From the NCBI RefSeq assembly GCF_963678635.1, contig NC_087065.1, positions 25,809,254 through 25,873,253 of the forward strand: a stretch of 64,000 bases of DNA. The letters are read 5' to 3'. The notes under the pieces were generated by a model. The model was not told the origin of the DNA. It saw nothing but the letters and a program-made list of their open reading frames with translations, and searched no databases. The stretch is from Symsagittifera roscoffensis. Taxonomy: Eukaryota > Xenacoelomorpha > Acoela > Convolutidae. The position numbers and the translations under genes were made by a program. Position 1 is the first letter of the stretch, and every line of letters begins with the position of its first letter. Below, piece by piece: positions 41,272-50,068 of this stretch.

Positions 41272-42857
41272 CCCATCCGGGTTTTACAGAGTTTTTTAGA
41301 ATAGTCTTTCTGCAATTCAAAAGATGGATGACGGACGTTGGTATTTGGCGAACATCATATTTCGTCTGGGTTCTCTTGTTAGAGAAGTTCCAGATTCAAT
41401 CGTTGTGTCTTCTCATGACAATGACTGGGTTTTCGCAACAAACTCAAATCTGATTTCAGAATGGTTGGCTATGACAGGTTTTTTCGTTTCATGTAGAGAA
41501 CTTCTTTGTGTTTGACCTTGTCTGGGAATGGCGTGGAGATTGTGCGTGGAGGGGATGCCTGGTTACTCGGATCTGTACGTATACTTGAACATCGAGGTGG
41601 TCATTGTTCTAGTTCAATGAAGTCCTTTTCTGCGAAGTCAAGTCGTACTCTAAATCCTTTGAGTTGTGATTGTGGGCGGCATATTGATTGTGGTTGGCCA
41701 TTCTTTTTCGAGTGTAGTGGGGTCATTTTGTCTTTGGATGTTCGTCTTTGGTGTTGTATGCTGATCTATATACTGCAAGATATAATTTACATTTTATAAA
41801 ATTTTTATTAGTTTTGTGTTTTAGTTATGATTTTGGTTAGTTGTTTTCACAAAAGCTTTCTGTTTAGTTCAGTTATTTTGAAGAGTTACTCACCCTTGAG
41901 TACCTCTTATTAAAAATAGGAGTGTGGTCACAAAGCGTGGATGTAGCGCGGTGGGTTAGGCCGGCTATAGAGCATGCTCAGGACGTCCTCTCTGGTGGGT
42001 TAGGCCAGGAGTGGGAGTATGATTTCGTGCGGTTTCTGTGAGAGGTCCTGTTATGTGATAACGTTTTATGTTGGGTTTATTGTGGTTTTTCTTATGTTTC
42101 GTTGGTTGTGTCCTTTTTTCAAAAATCAAATTGTTTTTGGTATGGGTTTGTCTTTCGACTTTTTTGTGTTTTATTATTTCTTTCTTAGACTTTATAATAG
42201 TCTTCAAAAGAATAAATTATCCAGTTTTAAACTGGGTTAATCCGGTTTGGGTACCGTTGGTTTCCTTTTCTTAGTCATGCTGTTATTCTATGTGTTGTGG
42301 TGTTTAGTAAGCTGCATTGGTTAGTTTTGTTTAGTATATAATTCCTTTCCAACCGGGTTAATGGAAAGTTTGAAACTTGTTATCGTGTGTTAGAGTTGTT
42401 GAGTGTGAAAGCTTGAAACTGAAATTCATTATTTAAACAATTCTTCGTGGGCGAGCTCTGCGAGTTTGGATAGAATTCTTGTGCGAGTGAATGAAAATAT
42501 CAAAAGGTTAGTACTGCATTTGCGTTTTATTAATTTACTACATAGAATTTCAATTTTATTGCTTGTTTTGGGGAAAAATTAAGTTACAAATTTTCATCAT
42601 TATTAGAATTACTGCTTTTAGGGAAATAATTTATAAATTAATTTATTACATTTGTATGAATTTTATTTAATTTAGCTGGTGCAAAAGATTATTAGAGTTT
42701 GGGACAATTTGAAGAAGTTTTCTATTTTTTATTTTTCTTTTGTGTATTTTGCAGATGATCAAGAGATGAAGACTAAAAAACTAAATAAAACATGGATAAA
42801 GAATGGTTAGTGTTTTATTTTAAATTTATTAGTATATATATAAATTATACTTACCTG
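41272..42857 (-). other. 3' non-coding region of the element
   Basis: Between the 602-aa ORF and the 3' LTR, with no minus-strand ORF above ~80 codons. A basic 80-codon frame (42207-41965) is weak. On the + strand, two frames of 63 and 97 codons (41324-41515 and 41506-41799) overlap and would be antisense to the element. The LTR is preceded on the minus strand by CCGGATGGG, a poor polypurine tract. Confidence 0.5.
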
Positions 42858-44666
42858 TTAGTCGTCGGGGAAAAAACCGTGGGGGAAGATGTCGTGGATT
42901 ATGTCGGAATTTGTTAGTAACTTTGCTAATATGCGAATGATGTTGTTAGTTTGAAGCAGTGGCCAAAGCAATTGAAGTGCTTTAATGGTTTTTAGTTTTT
43001 CAGTGCCAACTGCAAAATCATAAGGTGTGTTTTGGATGAGAATATATAATTTGTGGTTATATTTAGTGTTGTGGATGAATTCTAATATGGGGATTTCTAT
43101 AGGTTGAACAAATTCATGTGGGAAAAGGAAGGGTCTGGATTCTTCTGCGTTGAAGGTCTTTGTGATGGGACAAAAAATATACATTTGGGTTATGGGATCA
43201 TAATTGCGAAGAATACCGTGAAGGTTAGTATCTTTGATGCAATATGTGAAGTTAAGAAAAAATGGTGATGTGTATTTAGAGTTAATAAATTGAAAACGAT
43301 GGTGTGGTTGTCTTGATGGAGTGTGTAGGTCAAAGTGATTTTGTATAAAGCGGTAATATGTATATGTGTGGGTTTGTTTAGTGCGTAACATAATGTCATG
43401 TGAGCAGTGCAAATCTCTTTCATGTGGTGCAAGGAAATGAAAGGTTAGTGAAAATAATTGAAATCTTTCTTTAAAACTTTCGTAAGCTTGTGTGTCGGTT
43501 AGTGCTTCAGAAATGATGTGGTCGAATTTGCGATCAAATATATTGAGTGTAAAAACATATGGTGTTTTGATGAAAAATTTTTCTGTGATTTGTAGGTTAG
43601 CGAAGCGATCATCATCTAAAAATTGGTCTTGGTTAGTTCGGATGATATTATGATCGTAATATTCTAGCGTATATTCGTTAGCTCGGGGTACAGTGTATGT
43701 TTTTAGTGATTTTTTATATCCAATGTAAGTAAATTGTCTATGTGTTAGTGGTGTAGTTAGTCGATATAGCATATCTTGATTTCGTTCTATATCGATGTGA
43801 GTATTAGATAAAGGTAGGCAAAGGGGGTTAGTAAAATGATAATATGATGTCCAATGAAGTGTAGGCATTAAAACTTGTTCATCTACAAAGCTACGTGTAT
43901 CGTTAGTATCTGAAGGGGTGTTCAAAGTATATTGTGGAAATGAAGGTAAGGTGATTGCTAAAAATTCTTTTGTGTTAGTGTGATTTGGATGATTGATATA
44001 TTCACGTGCTGTTCCTGGTTTTGTTGAAAATGGATGGTTTGGGAATTTTTTTTTGAAAGTGCGGTAAGCTCTATTAGTGCTAAGTGATGATTCGGTGGAT
44101 GTAGATGATGGTGCTAATGATGCGGTATAAGCTGAAGAGGGTGTAGGGGTAGGTGGGTTTGATGATTCTATTGTGGATGAAATCTGATTTATAGTGGGGT
44201 TTTCAAGGTGGAAGGGTTGTTGTTGTAAGGTGATAAAATTATCTAGTTCCTGGGAGATTTGGGGAGTATCTGCAGAATTGGATGATCGGTCTGAATGAAA
44301 TGAGGAGTAGGTTGGGGTAACTTGTGAAGCATAGGATGGTGTAGAAATGGATGGGAGCGGGTTATATGGTGGGATTGGTTGAAAAGGGGGTTTCGAAAAA
44401 ACTGAGGGATTGGTTTGAAGATTATTGGATGGAGATGGTTCAGAGTCTGCAAATTCGTCAGGGGTTTCAATATCTGGGTTATTGAGTTGTGAGATGGAGT
44501 ATAAAACTGAGATGTGTGAATTAGTGTCTGAATTCATGCCTGATGTTATATTATTGGTTGGGAAATCGGGTGGTGGGAAGGCAAAAAGTGGAATTATTGT
44601 AATTGGAGTGTTGAGGTTGGTTGGGTGTGAATTTGAGCGGTGTAGGGATCCAAGTTGTCGGCTCAT
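42858..44666 (-). CDS. 602-aa ORF after env, unknown function
   Basis: ATG at 44666 overlaps the env stop as ATGA (44663-44666), so translation could follow termination on env. The frame is intact to its stop at 42858. Residues 1-210 are Pro/Ser/Thr/Asn-rich and look disordered. Residues ~210-600 look folded, rich in Phe/Tyr/His with many hydrophobic strands, and end with a hydrophobic helix-like stretch (LKTIKALQLLWPLL) and an acidic tail. No catalytic motif, Cys cluster or signal peptide is seen. No family is recognised. It is a large extra gene that ordinary Ty3/gypsy elements lack, and the only one of the large genes in this copy with no visible break besides the 391-codon frame. Confidence 0.8.
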   Translation of the reverse strand: MSRQLGSLHRSNSHPTNLNTPITIIPLFAFPPPDFPTNNITSGMNSDTNSHISVLYSISQLNNPDIETPDEFADSEPSPSNNLQTNPSVFSKPPFQPIPPYNPLPSISTPSYASQVTPTYSSFHSDRSSNSADTPQISQELDNFITLQQQPFHLENPTINQISSTIESSNPPTPTPSSAYTASLAPSSTSTESSLSTNRAYRTFKKKFPNHPFSTKPGTAREYINHPNHTNTKEFLAITLPSFPQYTLNTPSDTNDTRSFVDEQVLMPTLHWTSYYHFTNPLCLPLSNTHIDIERNQDMLYRLTTPLTHRQFTYIGYKKSLKTYTVPRANEYTLEYYDHNIIRTNQDQFLDDDRFANLQITEKFFIKTPYVFTLNIFDRKFDHIISEALTDTQAYESFKERFQLFSLTFHFLAPHERDLHCSHDIMLRTKQTHTYTYYRFIQNHFDLHTPSRQPHHRFQFINSKYTSPFFLNFTYCIKDTNLHGILRNYDPITQMYIFCPITKTFNAEESRPFLFPHEFVQPIEIPILEFIHNTKYNHKLYILIQNTPYDFAVGTEKLKTIKALQLLWPLLQTNNIIRILAKLLTNSDIIHDIFPHGFFPDD

Positions 44667-46504
44667 CGTGGGCTAAAAAAATTATTATTTTGAGACTGAA
44701 AAGCGGTGGTATGGGGTTGTTCTATAATTTGTTCATATGTATTTTCATCTAGGGGATGGTGTGTCATTATATGTTGAATGGGACTTTGTGATATGGTTGG
44801 TCTAAAATTTGGATTATTTGTTATTGCTAAATTTCGAAAATTTCGTGGGACTAGTGATAATGGATGGTTATGTGGTAGTGGTGGTAACTGTGGTGCTGTA
44901 GGCGTAATGTCTACATTGTTATGTTCTTCATCGTATGTGTTCTGTCTTGTTGCTATTTTTGTGTTGTATTCCTTTATTTGTGCATCTAAAAGAATTTTGT
45001 TTAATGATGATGAAAAAATTCCAAAAAATCCTGCAAATAGTATGCGTGCTACACTTGCTTGTCTATTTACTTGTGTGTGTATAGCGCATGTATTATAGAT
45101 TCCTTTTAAAAGCGAAAAAAGAAATCCTATAAAGTTAAACATTGCGTATAAAATAGTCAATTTTTCTAAGATGTAGTAGGGCCATCCTAGAAAATCGAGA
45201 ATTTCATTTTTTAGTGTAACAAAGCTAAAAATATTTATAGGTGAAATATCTTGTGGTCGGTATTTTTCACCGTTTAGATATATATAGTCTTTAATGTCTT
45301 TGAAATATCCGCTATAGTCTTGTGTATAAATATCTGCGAATCCTGCTGTTTCGGCAAGTTTGCGTAAGTTTTGGTCAATTGATTGTCTTTGTATTGTGTC
45401 CATTTGTGTTAATAATTCTTGGAATTGTTGTGTTCTAATGTGATGTTGTATATCGGATTTTGAATATATTCCAATTGATTGTAAGTCAATATTTGGGTTT
45501 CGAACAATAGCTCTAATGCTTTCAGGTGAAAATTTTTTGAGTGATTGCATTAAGGTGGGATATGGAGTAAGAAGATAATATTTATCTTCATCAGGGTTCA
45601 GTTGAACTACATTGTGGCTATTTTCTGATCCACATGGGACTGCGGTATCCCAGAAATAGGTTCGTCTTGAAAGTGTGTCAACGAAGTGTACTTTATTCTT
45701 ATAAAAGATAGGGATTCTTTTATAGCATCGTTTATCTTCAAAAACATATAGTGGTGATACTTTTTTGGTACAGGTATAAAACCATAAAATGTTTCCTTCA
45801 TAATCTAAAAAATTTGATCTATTTCCTGATAGTAAATATCCTGCGTAGGGTATTTTTAATACTGCTAGTGCAAGTGATTGTAGGATTTGTGTCCTTTCTA
45901 ATTCGCATAGCTGGTGAATTGTTTCTAATTCAGATAGTGACATTTCTTGAAAAATTCGGCTAATTGTGTAGTCTAATTTCATATCTAGGTGAATATCATA
46001 GTGGAAGTTACCGAAATATGTACTATTCATTAGTGATAATTCTTGTAAACGTGTGCTTCTAGTGTCATGGGGCTTTAGATGTCCACCAGGTTGATTTTTA
46101 CTCTTTTGAAAATCAACTGGTATATATGATGTTCCTTCGTTTATAGGGTGACTTGTGGCGTATGGGTCGATTTTTACTTTTCCAGTGGTCATGTCGAATC
46201 CTTTTTCGTATTCAACTAATATCTCGGAGTATTGTGTTTTGTGAAGTGGATTTCTGTATTTACATGCAAGTTCTGTTTCTTGATATATTTGAAAACGTGT
46301 CAATTTATTTTCTATATTGTGTATGTTTCTAAAATTAGAACTTTGTCTTCGTGACGGATGGACTTGGTCGTATGGAATGGATTGTATGAAATATTTTTCG
46401 TGAAATTTTATCATACGAGCGTGTATTTTTGCTACTTGAAATGTTGTACATGTGTCTTCAGGGAACCAAACAATTGTTGCTTGTGTTCGTGTTGTAGGGT
46501 CACA
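44663..46504 (-). CDS. env: Envelope glycoprotein, C-terminal part
   Basis: The same frame as the 258-codon segment upstream continues directly after an in-frame TAA (46505-46507). The first ATG after the stop is at 46414. A Cys/aromatic module (ILWFYTCTKKVSPLYV, then CYKRIPIFY and VPCGSEN) is followed by long helices. A membrane span follows near residues 420-450 counted from 46414 (ILYAMFNFIGFLFSLL), then a ~130-residue Pro/Asn-rich tail. The pattern of Cys and CY..P motifs recalls the chuvirus-type class III glycoproteins that invertebrate LTR elements have captured. This is an inference. It would mediate particle entry if the element is infectious. This copy is interrupted. Confidence 0.75.
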   Translation of the reverse strand, partial: CDPTTRTQATIVWFPEDTCTTFQVAKIHARMIKFHEKYFIQSIPYDQVHPSRRQSSNFRNIHNIENKLTRFQIYQETELACKYRNPLHKTQYSEILVEYEKGFDMTTGKVKIDPYATSHPINEGTSYIPVDFQKSKNQPGGHLKPHDTRSTRLQELSLMNSTYFGNFHYDIHLDMKLDYTISRIFQEMSLSELETIHQLCELERTQILQSLALAVLKIPYAGYLLSGNRSNFLDYEGNILWFYTCTKKVSPLYVFEDKRCYKRIPIFYKNKVHFVDTLSRRTYFWDTAVPCGSENSHNVVQLNPDEDKYYLLTPYPTLMQSLKKFSPESIRAIVRNPNIDLQSIGIYSKSDIQHHIRTQQFQELLTQMDTIQRQSIDQNLRKLAETAGFADIYTQDYSGYFKDIKDYIYLNGEKYRPQDISPINIFSFVTLKNEILDFLGWPYYILEKLTILYAMFNFIGFLFSLLKGIYNTCAIHTQVNRQASVARILFAGFFGIFSSSLNKILLDAQIKEYNTKIATRQNTYDEEHNNVDITPTAPQLPPLPHNHPLSLVPRNFRNLAITNNPNFRPTISQSPIQHIMTHHPLDENTYEQIIEQPHTTAFQSQNNNFFSPR

Positions 46505-47281
46505 TTAGCCTTGGTCGTTTTTACAAGGTAATCTAATTCCTTGATAGATCATTGTGTTGTCTGATAAATCGCGTGTGAGTTGTATTTTTTCGAGTTGTAT
46601 TTTCCAATCAAAAAACATGATTTCTTGATATCCTCTATTTTTTGTGTCTGCTTTGCAGTTTGATGGGTCATTTATACCAATGTGTGGTATCCAGTGTTTA
46701 TCGTGTATATCATAAGTTAATCTTCCGTGTGCGCCGTTGTATGGGTATTTTTCATCTAATTTTATATGTCCTTGATATCTTTCAAGTTCTGCTTGATGTA
46801 CAGAATCTGCAAAAACTTGGAAATATACTAATTTTCTATCAGTGTTTTTATTTCTTGTGATATTGAGTCTTAGTAACTCGTTTTTACAATCTTCGGGATT
46901 GAGATGTAGAAGTCGTTCGATATTACTTTGGTAGAATGATTCGTGGTCAAGTCGGTTTTTATTTCCATTTGAGACTTGTGAACAATAAACTTTCTTTTCG
47001 GAAAATGTCGCTGTGAATTTATATCCTTTAACTGTTGTTGCCCGGGCTTTTGAATAAAGTGTCGCTATTACATTTGTTGTTTCTATAGCTTGTGGTTCTG
47101 TTTCGCATTGTGATACTTGATTTATTGCATATTTGCGTAATGTTTTTTGTTCGTTTTCGTCACAATCGTAATGTGTTACTAATAAATCTTGGGGTCCTGT
47201 GCGGGGGGAAGGGTTTATGTTTTCATTTGAGGTTATTAGAAAAAAGAGTTGGAGAAAAATTAAAATTTTTAGAATATACAT
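46505..47281 (-). CDS. env: Envelope glycoprotein, N-terminal part (ends at in-frame TAA)
   Basis: ATG at 47281; residues 1-19 are a clear signal peptide (hydrophobic ILKILIFLQLFFLI then Ser/Asn). About 240 residues of ectodomain follow, with scattered Cys. It stops at TAA (46505-46507), after which the frame stays open for another 613 codons, so the intact ancestor had a protein near 870 residues. A splice-acceptor-like CTCAG lies ~17 bases upstream of the ATG, fitting expression from a spliced RNA as in retroviruses. Confidence 0.75.
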   Translation of the reverse strand: MYILKILIFLQLFFLITSNENINPSPRTGPQDLLVTHYDCDENEQKTLRKYAINQVSQCETEPQAIETTNVIATLYSKARATTVKGYKFTATFSEKKVYCSQVSNGNKNRLDHESFYQSNIERLLHLNPEDCKNELLRLNITRNKNTDRKLVYFQVFADSVHQAELERYQGHIKLDEKYPYNGAHGRLTYDIHDKHWIPHIGINDPSNCKADTKNRGYQEIMFFDWKIQLEKIQLTRDLSDNTMIYQGIRLPCKNDQG

Positions 47282-48444
47282 GTGTATGACAATCCTGAGT
47301 ATGGGTTATAAAATTTGATGTAACCAATTGTCTTTTTGGTATATCTGTCGTATTTGTATATTACTTCAGTTGTTATAAATGGTGGTGGTAGGGATTGAGC
47401 TGTTATATTTGGTGGATTTAATGGATAGGGATGTTGAGTAATGTTGTTTAATTTAACCGTGATTTCAAATTTTAATTGTAGACTATTCTGTTGGAGTATT
47501 TGGATGTTATGAGCACGAATGTCTTCGTGAATGTCTTGTCTATATTGTAGTCTATTTAGTGCCCAATTGTGGAGTCGGTTACTTTCTAGGTGTTGTCCAA
47601 ATAATGGTGGAGGTGCTGTGAATGTATTCCAGTCTAGTCTTAAAGGAATATTTGTTGATGATTGTTCTCGATATCTAGCGTCGAGGTTATTTGGGAAATT
47701 TAAGTTAAAAGGTGGTGGTGAAATCTGGCTTATTGATGGTGTTGATGGTAGTGATAATGTTTCTGGTAGTGATGAGGATGTTGTTGTATCCGTAGAAATG
47801 TCTATTGGATCATTGATTAAATTTGGTTCACCTTGTGTGAATGAATGTGTTGTCCAGTATGGTAGTCGTGATGTTTGGTTTGTAGGGTTAAAGGGATTTT
47901 CACGTACTTGTTCAGATGTTGGTGTTGAACCTAAGTAATCTGATGGTAGGCTTGAGGTGCTACGTTGTGAAAGAAGCGTAGGGGTTTCTGGTAATATACC
48001 AATGGGGTTTTCTGGTGTACTTTGTGATGGGGATTGAGGTATATCAAAATGAACTCGGGGAGTTTGAAAATTTCTGTTTCGTCGAGGATGTATAATTTGT
48101 CTATTTATTTCGACTGTATTTTGGTTTTGACTAGGATTTCTTATTCTACTTAATTCTTGTGGTAGTGTTGGGTATAAGTTATATGTTGGTTCGCTTAGAG
48201 GTGCTTGTCGTTGAACTGGTTCTAGTGGTTCTGATAAGCGAGCGTGTCGTTCTTCAAAGGGATATGGGTTATCTTGAAAAGAAATTCGTGTAGATGTTTG
48301 GGGGTTTTGGGTAGTTGAAGGTGGTGTCGGGTTTTCTTGGGATGATGTCGGTGAAGACTGACTATGTGATTGTTGGTTAGCAATTTTTGATGGTTTTTGA
48401 TCTATTCTTTTAGTGGAAAAATTTATGTTTATTGTAGTATTCTT
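47269..48444 (-). CDS. 391-codon ORF without ATG, probably a spliced exon
   Basis: An uninterrupted frame from just after TAG (48445-48447) to TAA (47269-47271). I find no in-frame ATG. The closing TAG is itself the end of a strong acceptor (tactttttctag), so the frame most likely begins at a splice junction. Residues 1-~230 are Pro/Ser/Thr/Gln/Asn-rich. The remainder has a more ordered look (LDWNTFTAPPPLFG, NRLQYRQDIHEDIRAHN, YKYDRYTKKTIGYIKFY). It overlaps the 62-aa ORF upstream by 35 bases and the env start downstream by 13. No family is recognised. Its general build resembles that of the 602-aa ORF. Confidence 0.75.
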   Translation of the reverse strand, partial: KNTTININFSTKRIDQKPSKIANQQSHSQSSPTSSQENPTPPSTTQNPQTSTRISFQDNPYPFEERHARLSEPLEPVQRQAPLSEPTYNLYPTLPQELSRIRNPSQNQNTVEINRQIIHPRRNRNFQTPRVHFDIPQSPSQSTPENPIGILPETPTLLSQRSTSSLPSDYLGSTPTSEQVRENPFNPTNQTSRLPYWTTHSFTQGEPNLINDPIDISTDTTTSSSLPETLSLPSTPSISQISPPPFNLNFPNNLDARYREQSSTNIPLRLDWNTFTAPPPLFGQHLESNRLHNWALNRLQYRQDIHEDIRAHNIQILQQNSLQLKFEITVKLNNITQHPYPLNPPNITAQSLPPPFITTEVIYKYDRYTKKTIGYIKFYNPYSGLSYTCIF

Positions 48445-48598
48445 CTAGAAAAAGTATTAGGAGGATTGTTGCTAGGGCGAATGTGATAATTGCTTTCTTT
48501 ATACATTTGCATATTGTCAAGATGAGGGATGATAGAAATGTTATAAAAATTACAAATAGCAAAAAAATATCTGTTCTACTAAAAATGGTTCGTATCAT
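48410..48598 (-). CDS. 62-aa two-span membrane protein
   Basis: ATG at 48598 overlaps the preceding stop as ATGA. Two hydrophobic segments (residues ~11-30 and ~36-51) are separated by a short CKCIKK turn, with a basic tail. The size and topology recall viral channel-forming proteins, but this is speculation. Confidence 0.55.
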   Translation of the reverse strand: MIRTIFSRTDIFLLFVIFITFLSSLILTICKCIKKAIITFALATILLILFLEEYYNKHKFFH

Positions 48599-48825
48599 TT
48601 AGATAAGTTTTGTGAATCGTACCTGTGGATATAGTCAATAGCTTTTGAAAGCTGGAGGTATAGTTCAAATATGGAATAGAAAATTAAAAAAATATTGCAA
48701 AAAATGATTAAGATTATTAGAAAAGATTCAAAGGTATCAAAAAGAAATATGATGAAAGGTTTAAATATTGTTAAAAAGTTTGCGAGAATGTTTATAATTA
48801 TGGTAACTGGTCGAGAGAAGAGCAT
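48595..48825 (-). CDS. 76-aa membrane protein
   Basis: ATG at 48825. Two long hydrophobic stretches (residues ~8-30 and ~34-55), then a polar tail. It ends with TGA in an ATGA overlap with the 62-aa ORF. AT-rich DNA favours hydrophobic peptides, so chance must be weighed. The tight coupling of the two frames argues for a real pair. Confidence 0.5.
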   Translation of the reverse strand: MLFSRPVTIIINILANFLTIFKPFIIFLFDTFESFLIILIIFCNIFLIFYSIFELYLQLSKAIDYIHRYDSQNLSK

Positions 48826-49505
48826 TTAAGAAATGGCTTCTCGATCGAATATTTTTTGTTGTTTGAGGCAATTTTCAAGTGTGGTCGAATTATTTATTGG
48901 TTTTTTGACAAGTGGGTCGAGTTTTGTGAAAAATTGTTGGGGGCAAATTTTATGGTGATCGGGAGGTCTTCTTTGTCTTTATTTTCATTTGTCAAATGAT
49001 CTGGGGTATTTTTGAGATTTTTATACTTTAGGCTATTTAAAATGGTCGTTCTTTTACTTTAGGCTAATTTAACATATTTGTTTGGGGGTTATTTGAGGTC
49101 TAGGTTGGGGAAATATTGTTGATCTTTGGTTTATTAGATAAGGGAGGGTTATGATATTATGGTGATATTTATTTTAGTTGTCAAGTTGGAATGGTTTGCT
49201 TATTTTTGACCTGGAGGTCGCAAAGTTATAGTTATAGATATGCCTGGAGTTTAATATCGTTCGTCTAGTTGATCTGTGTTAGAGTTAGAGAAAGTGACGG
49301 ATTGGATGAATCCTATTGGCTAATTATGAACTAGAATCATTGCGTATTTGTCAGCATGTTATTTTGAAAAATGAAAGTTCAAAATTTTTCAGAGGTGCAA
49401 AAATTATTAAATATAAATTTAAAGCTGTTTTTGAAATTCGACTTTCTTTAAGATTTTAGATTGTGGAATGAATGTTTTATAGTTCTTACGTGGTTGATTT
49501 CTAAG
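48826..49505 (-). other. Non-coding gap between pol and membrane ORFs
   Basis: About 680 bp without a significant frame on the coding strand. It could hold splice acceptors for downstream genes; none is assigned. Confidence 0.5.
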
Positions 49506-50021
49506 TCATGATGACTCTCTATGTTCTGATTTGTCGATTTGTTCTTGAGGTATTATTTTTTCTATCATTTTTCTATTTTTTCTTTCTTTTTGTGGTGTAA
49601 TTTGATCTAGCTTTTTTGTATTGTTTTTTGTTGTAGTTGATTTTTTATTTTGGTTTTCGAGGTGAATGTCATGTTGTTCCTTTGTTTTATTTTCCGCATG
49701 TGGATAATTTTGAATAACTTTTAAACCTGTGAAAGAATATAATTGAGTTAGTTCGCGTAGTGCGTACTCTTTTGGGTAATAAGGTAATAGGTTGTTTCGG
49801 TGTTGAACAATTTCTTTTTTGTCTGAGTCGGTGATTCTATATTTGACATCAGTGGGTTTGGCAATTATTTGGTATGGTCCTTTACGAAGGGGTTGTAATT
49901 TTTTAGAAATTCCTTTGTGAGTGTTAAAATTGGGTATTAAAACAAATGTTCCAATTTTTAAATCGGAGGCTGGTGTAAAGCGTGAATTTATTTGTTCATT
50001 AATGTTTTGCCTTTGTAACAA
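49506..50021 (-). CDS. pol: Integrase C-terminal tail
   Basis: 171 codons whose frame is open above the first ATG, so it continues pol after a one-base shift near 50090. The segment LKIGTFVLIP..LQPLRKGPYQII and 'YRITDS..VQHRNNLLPYY' is the GPY/F module of Ty3/gypsy integrases, which helps bind DNA and form multimers. A Lys/Gln-rich tail follows. Confidence 0.85.
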   Translation of the reverse strand: MLQRQNINEQINSRFTPASDLKIGTFVLIPNFNTHKGISKKLQPLRKGPYQIIAKPTDVKYRITDSDKKEIVQHRNNLLPYYPKEYALRELTQLYSFTGLKVIQNYPHAENKTKEQHDIHLENQNKKSTTTKNNTKKLDQITPQKERKNRKMIEKIIPQEQIDKSEHRESS

Positions 50022-50068
50022 CTTTTTTGTTACTTTTTGGTAAATTTCATTGTGTTTTTTATCTCTGT

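Noticed and set aside
47531-47938. 135-codon + strand frame
   Set aside because: It is antisense to the 391-codon minus-strand frame, which is longer and fits the element's gene order.
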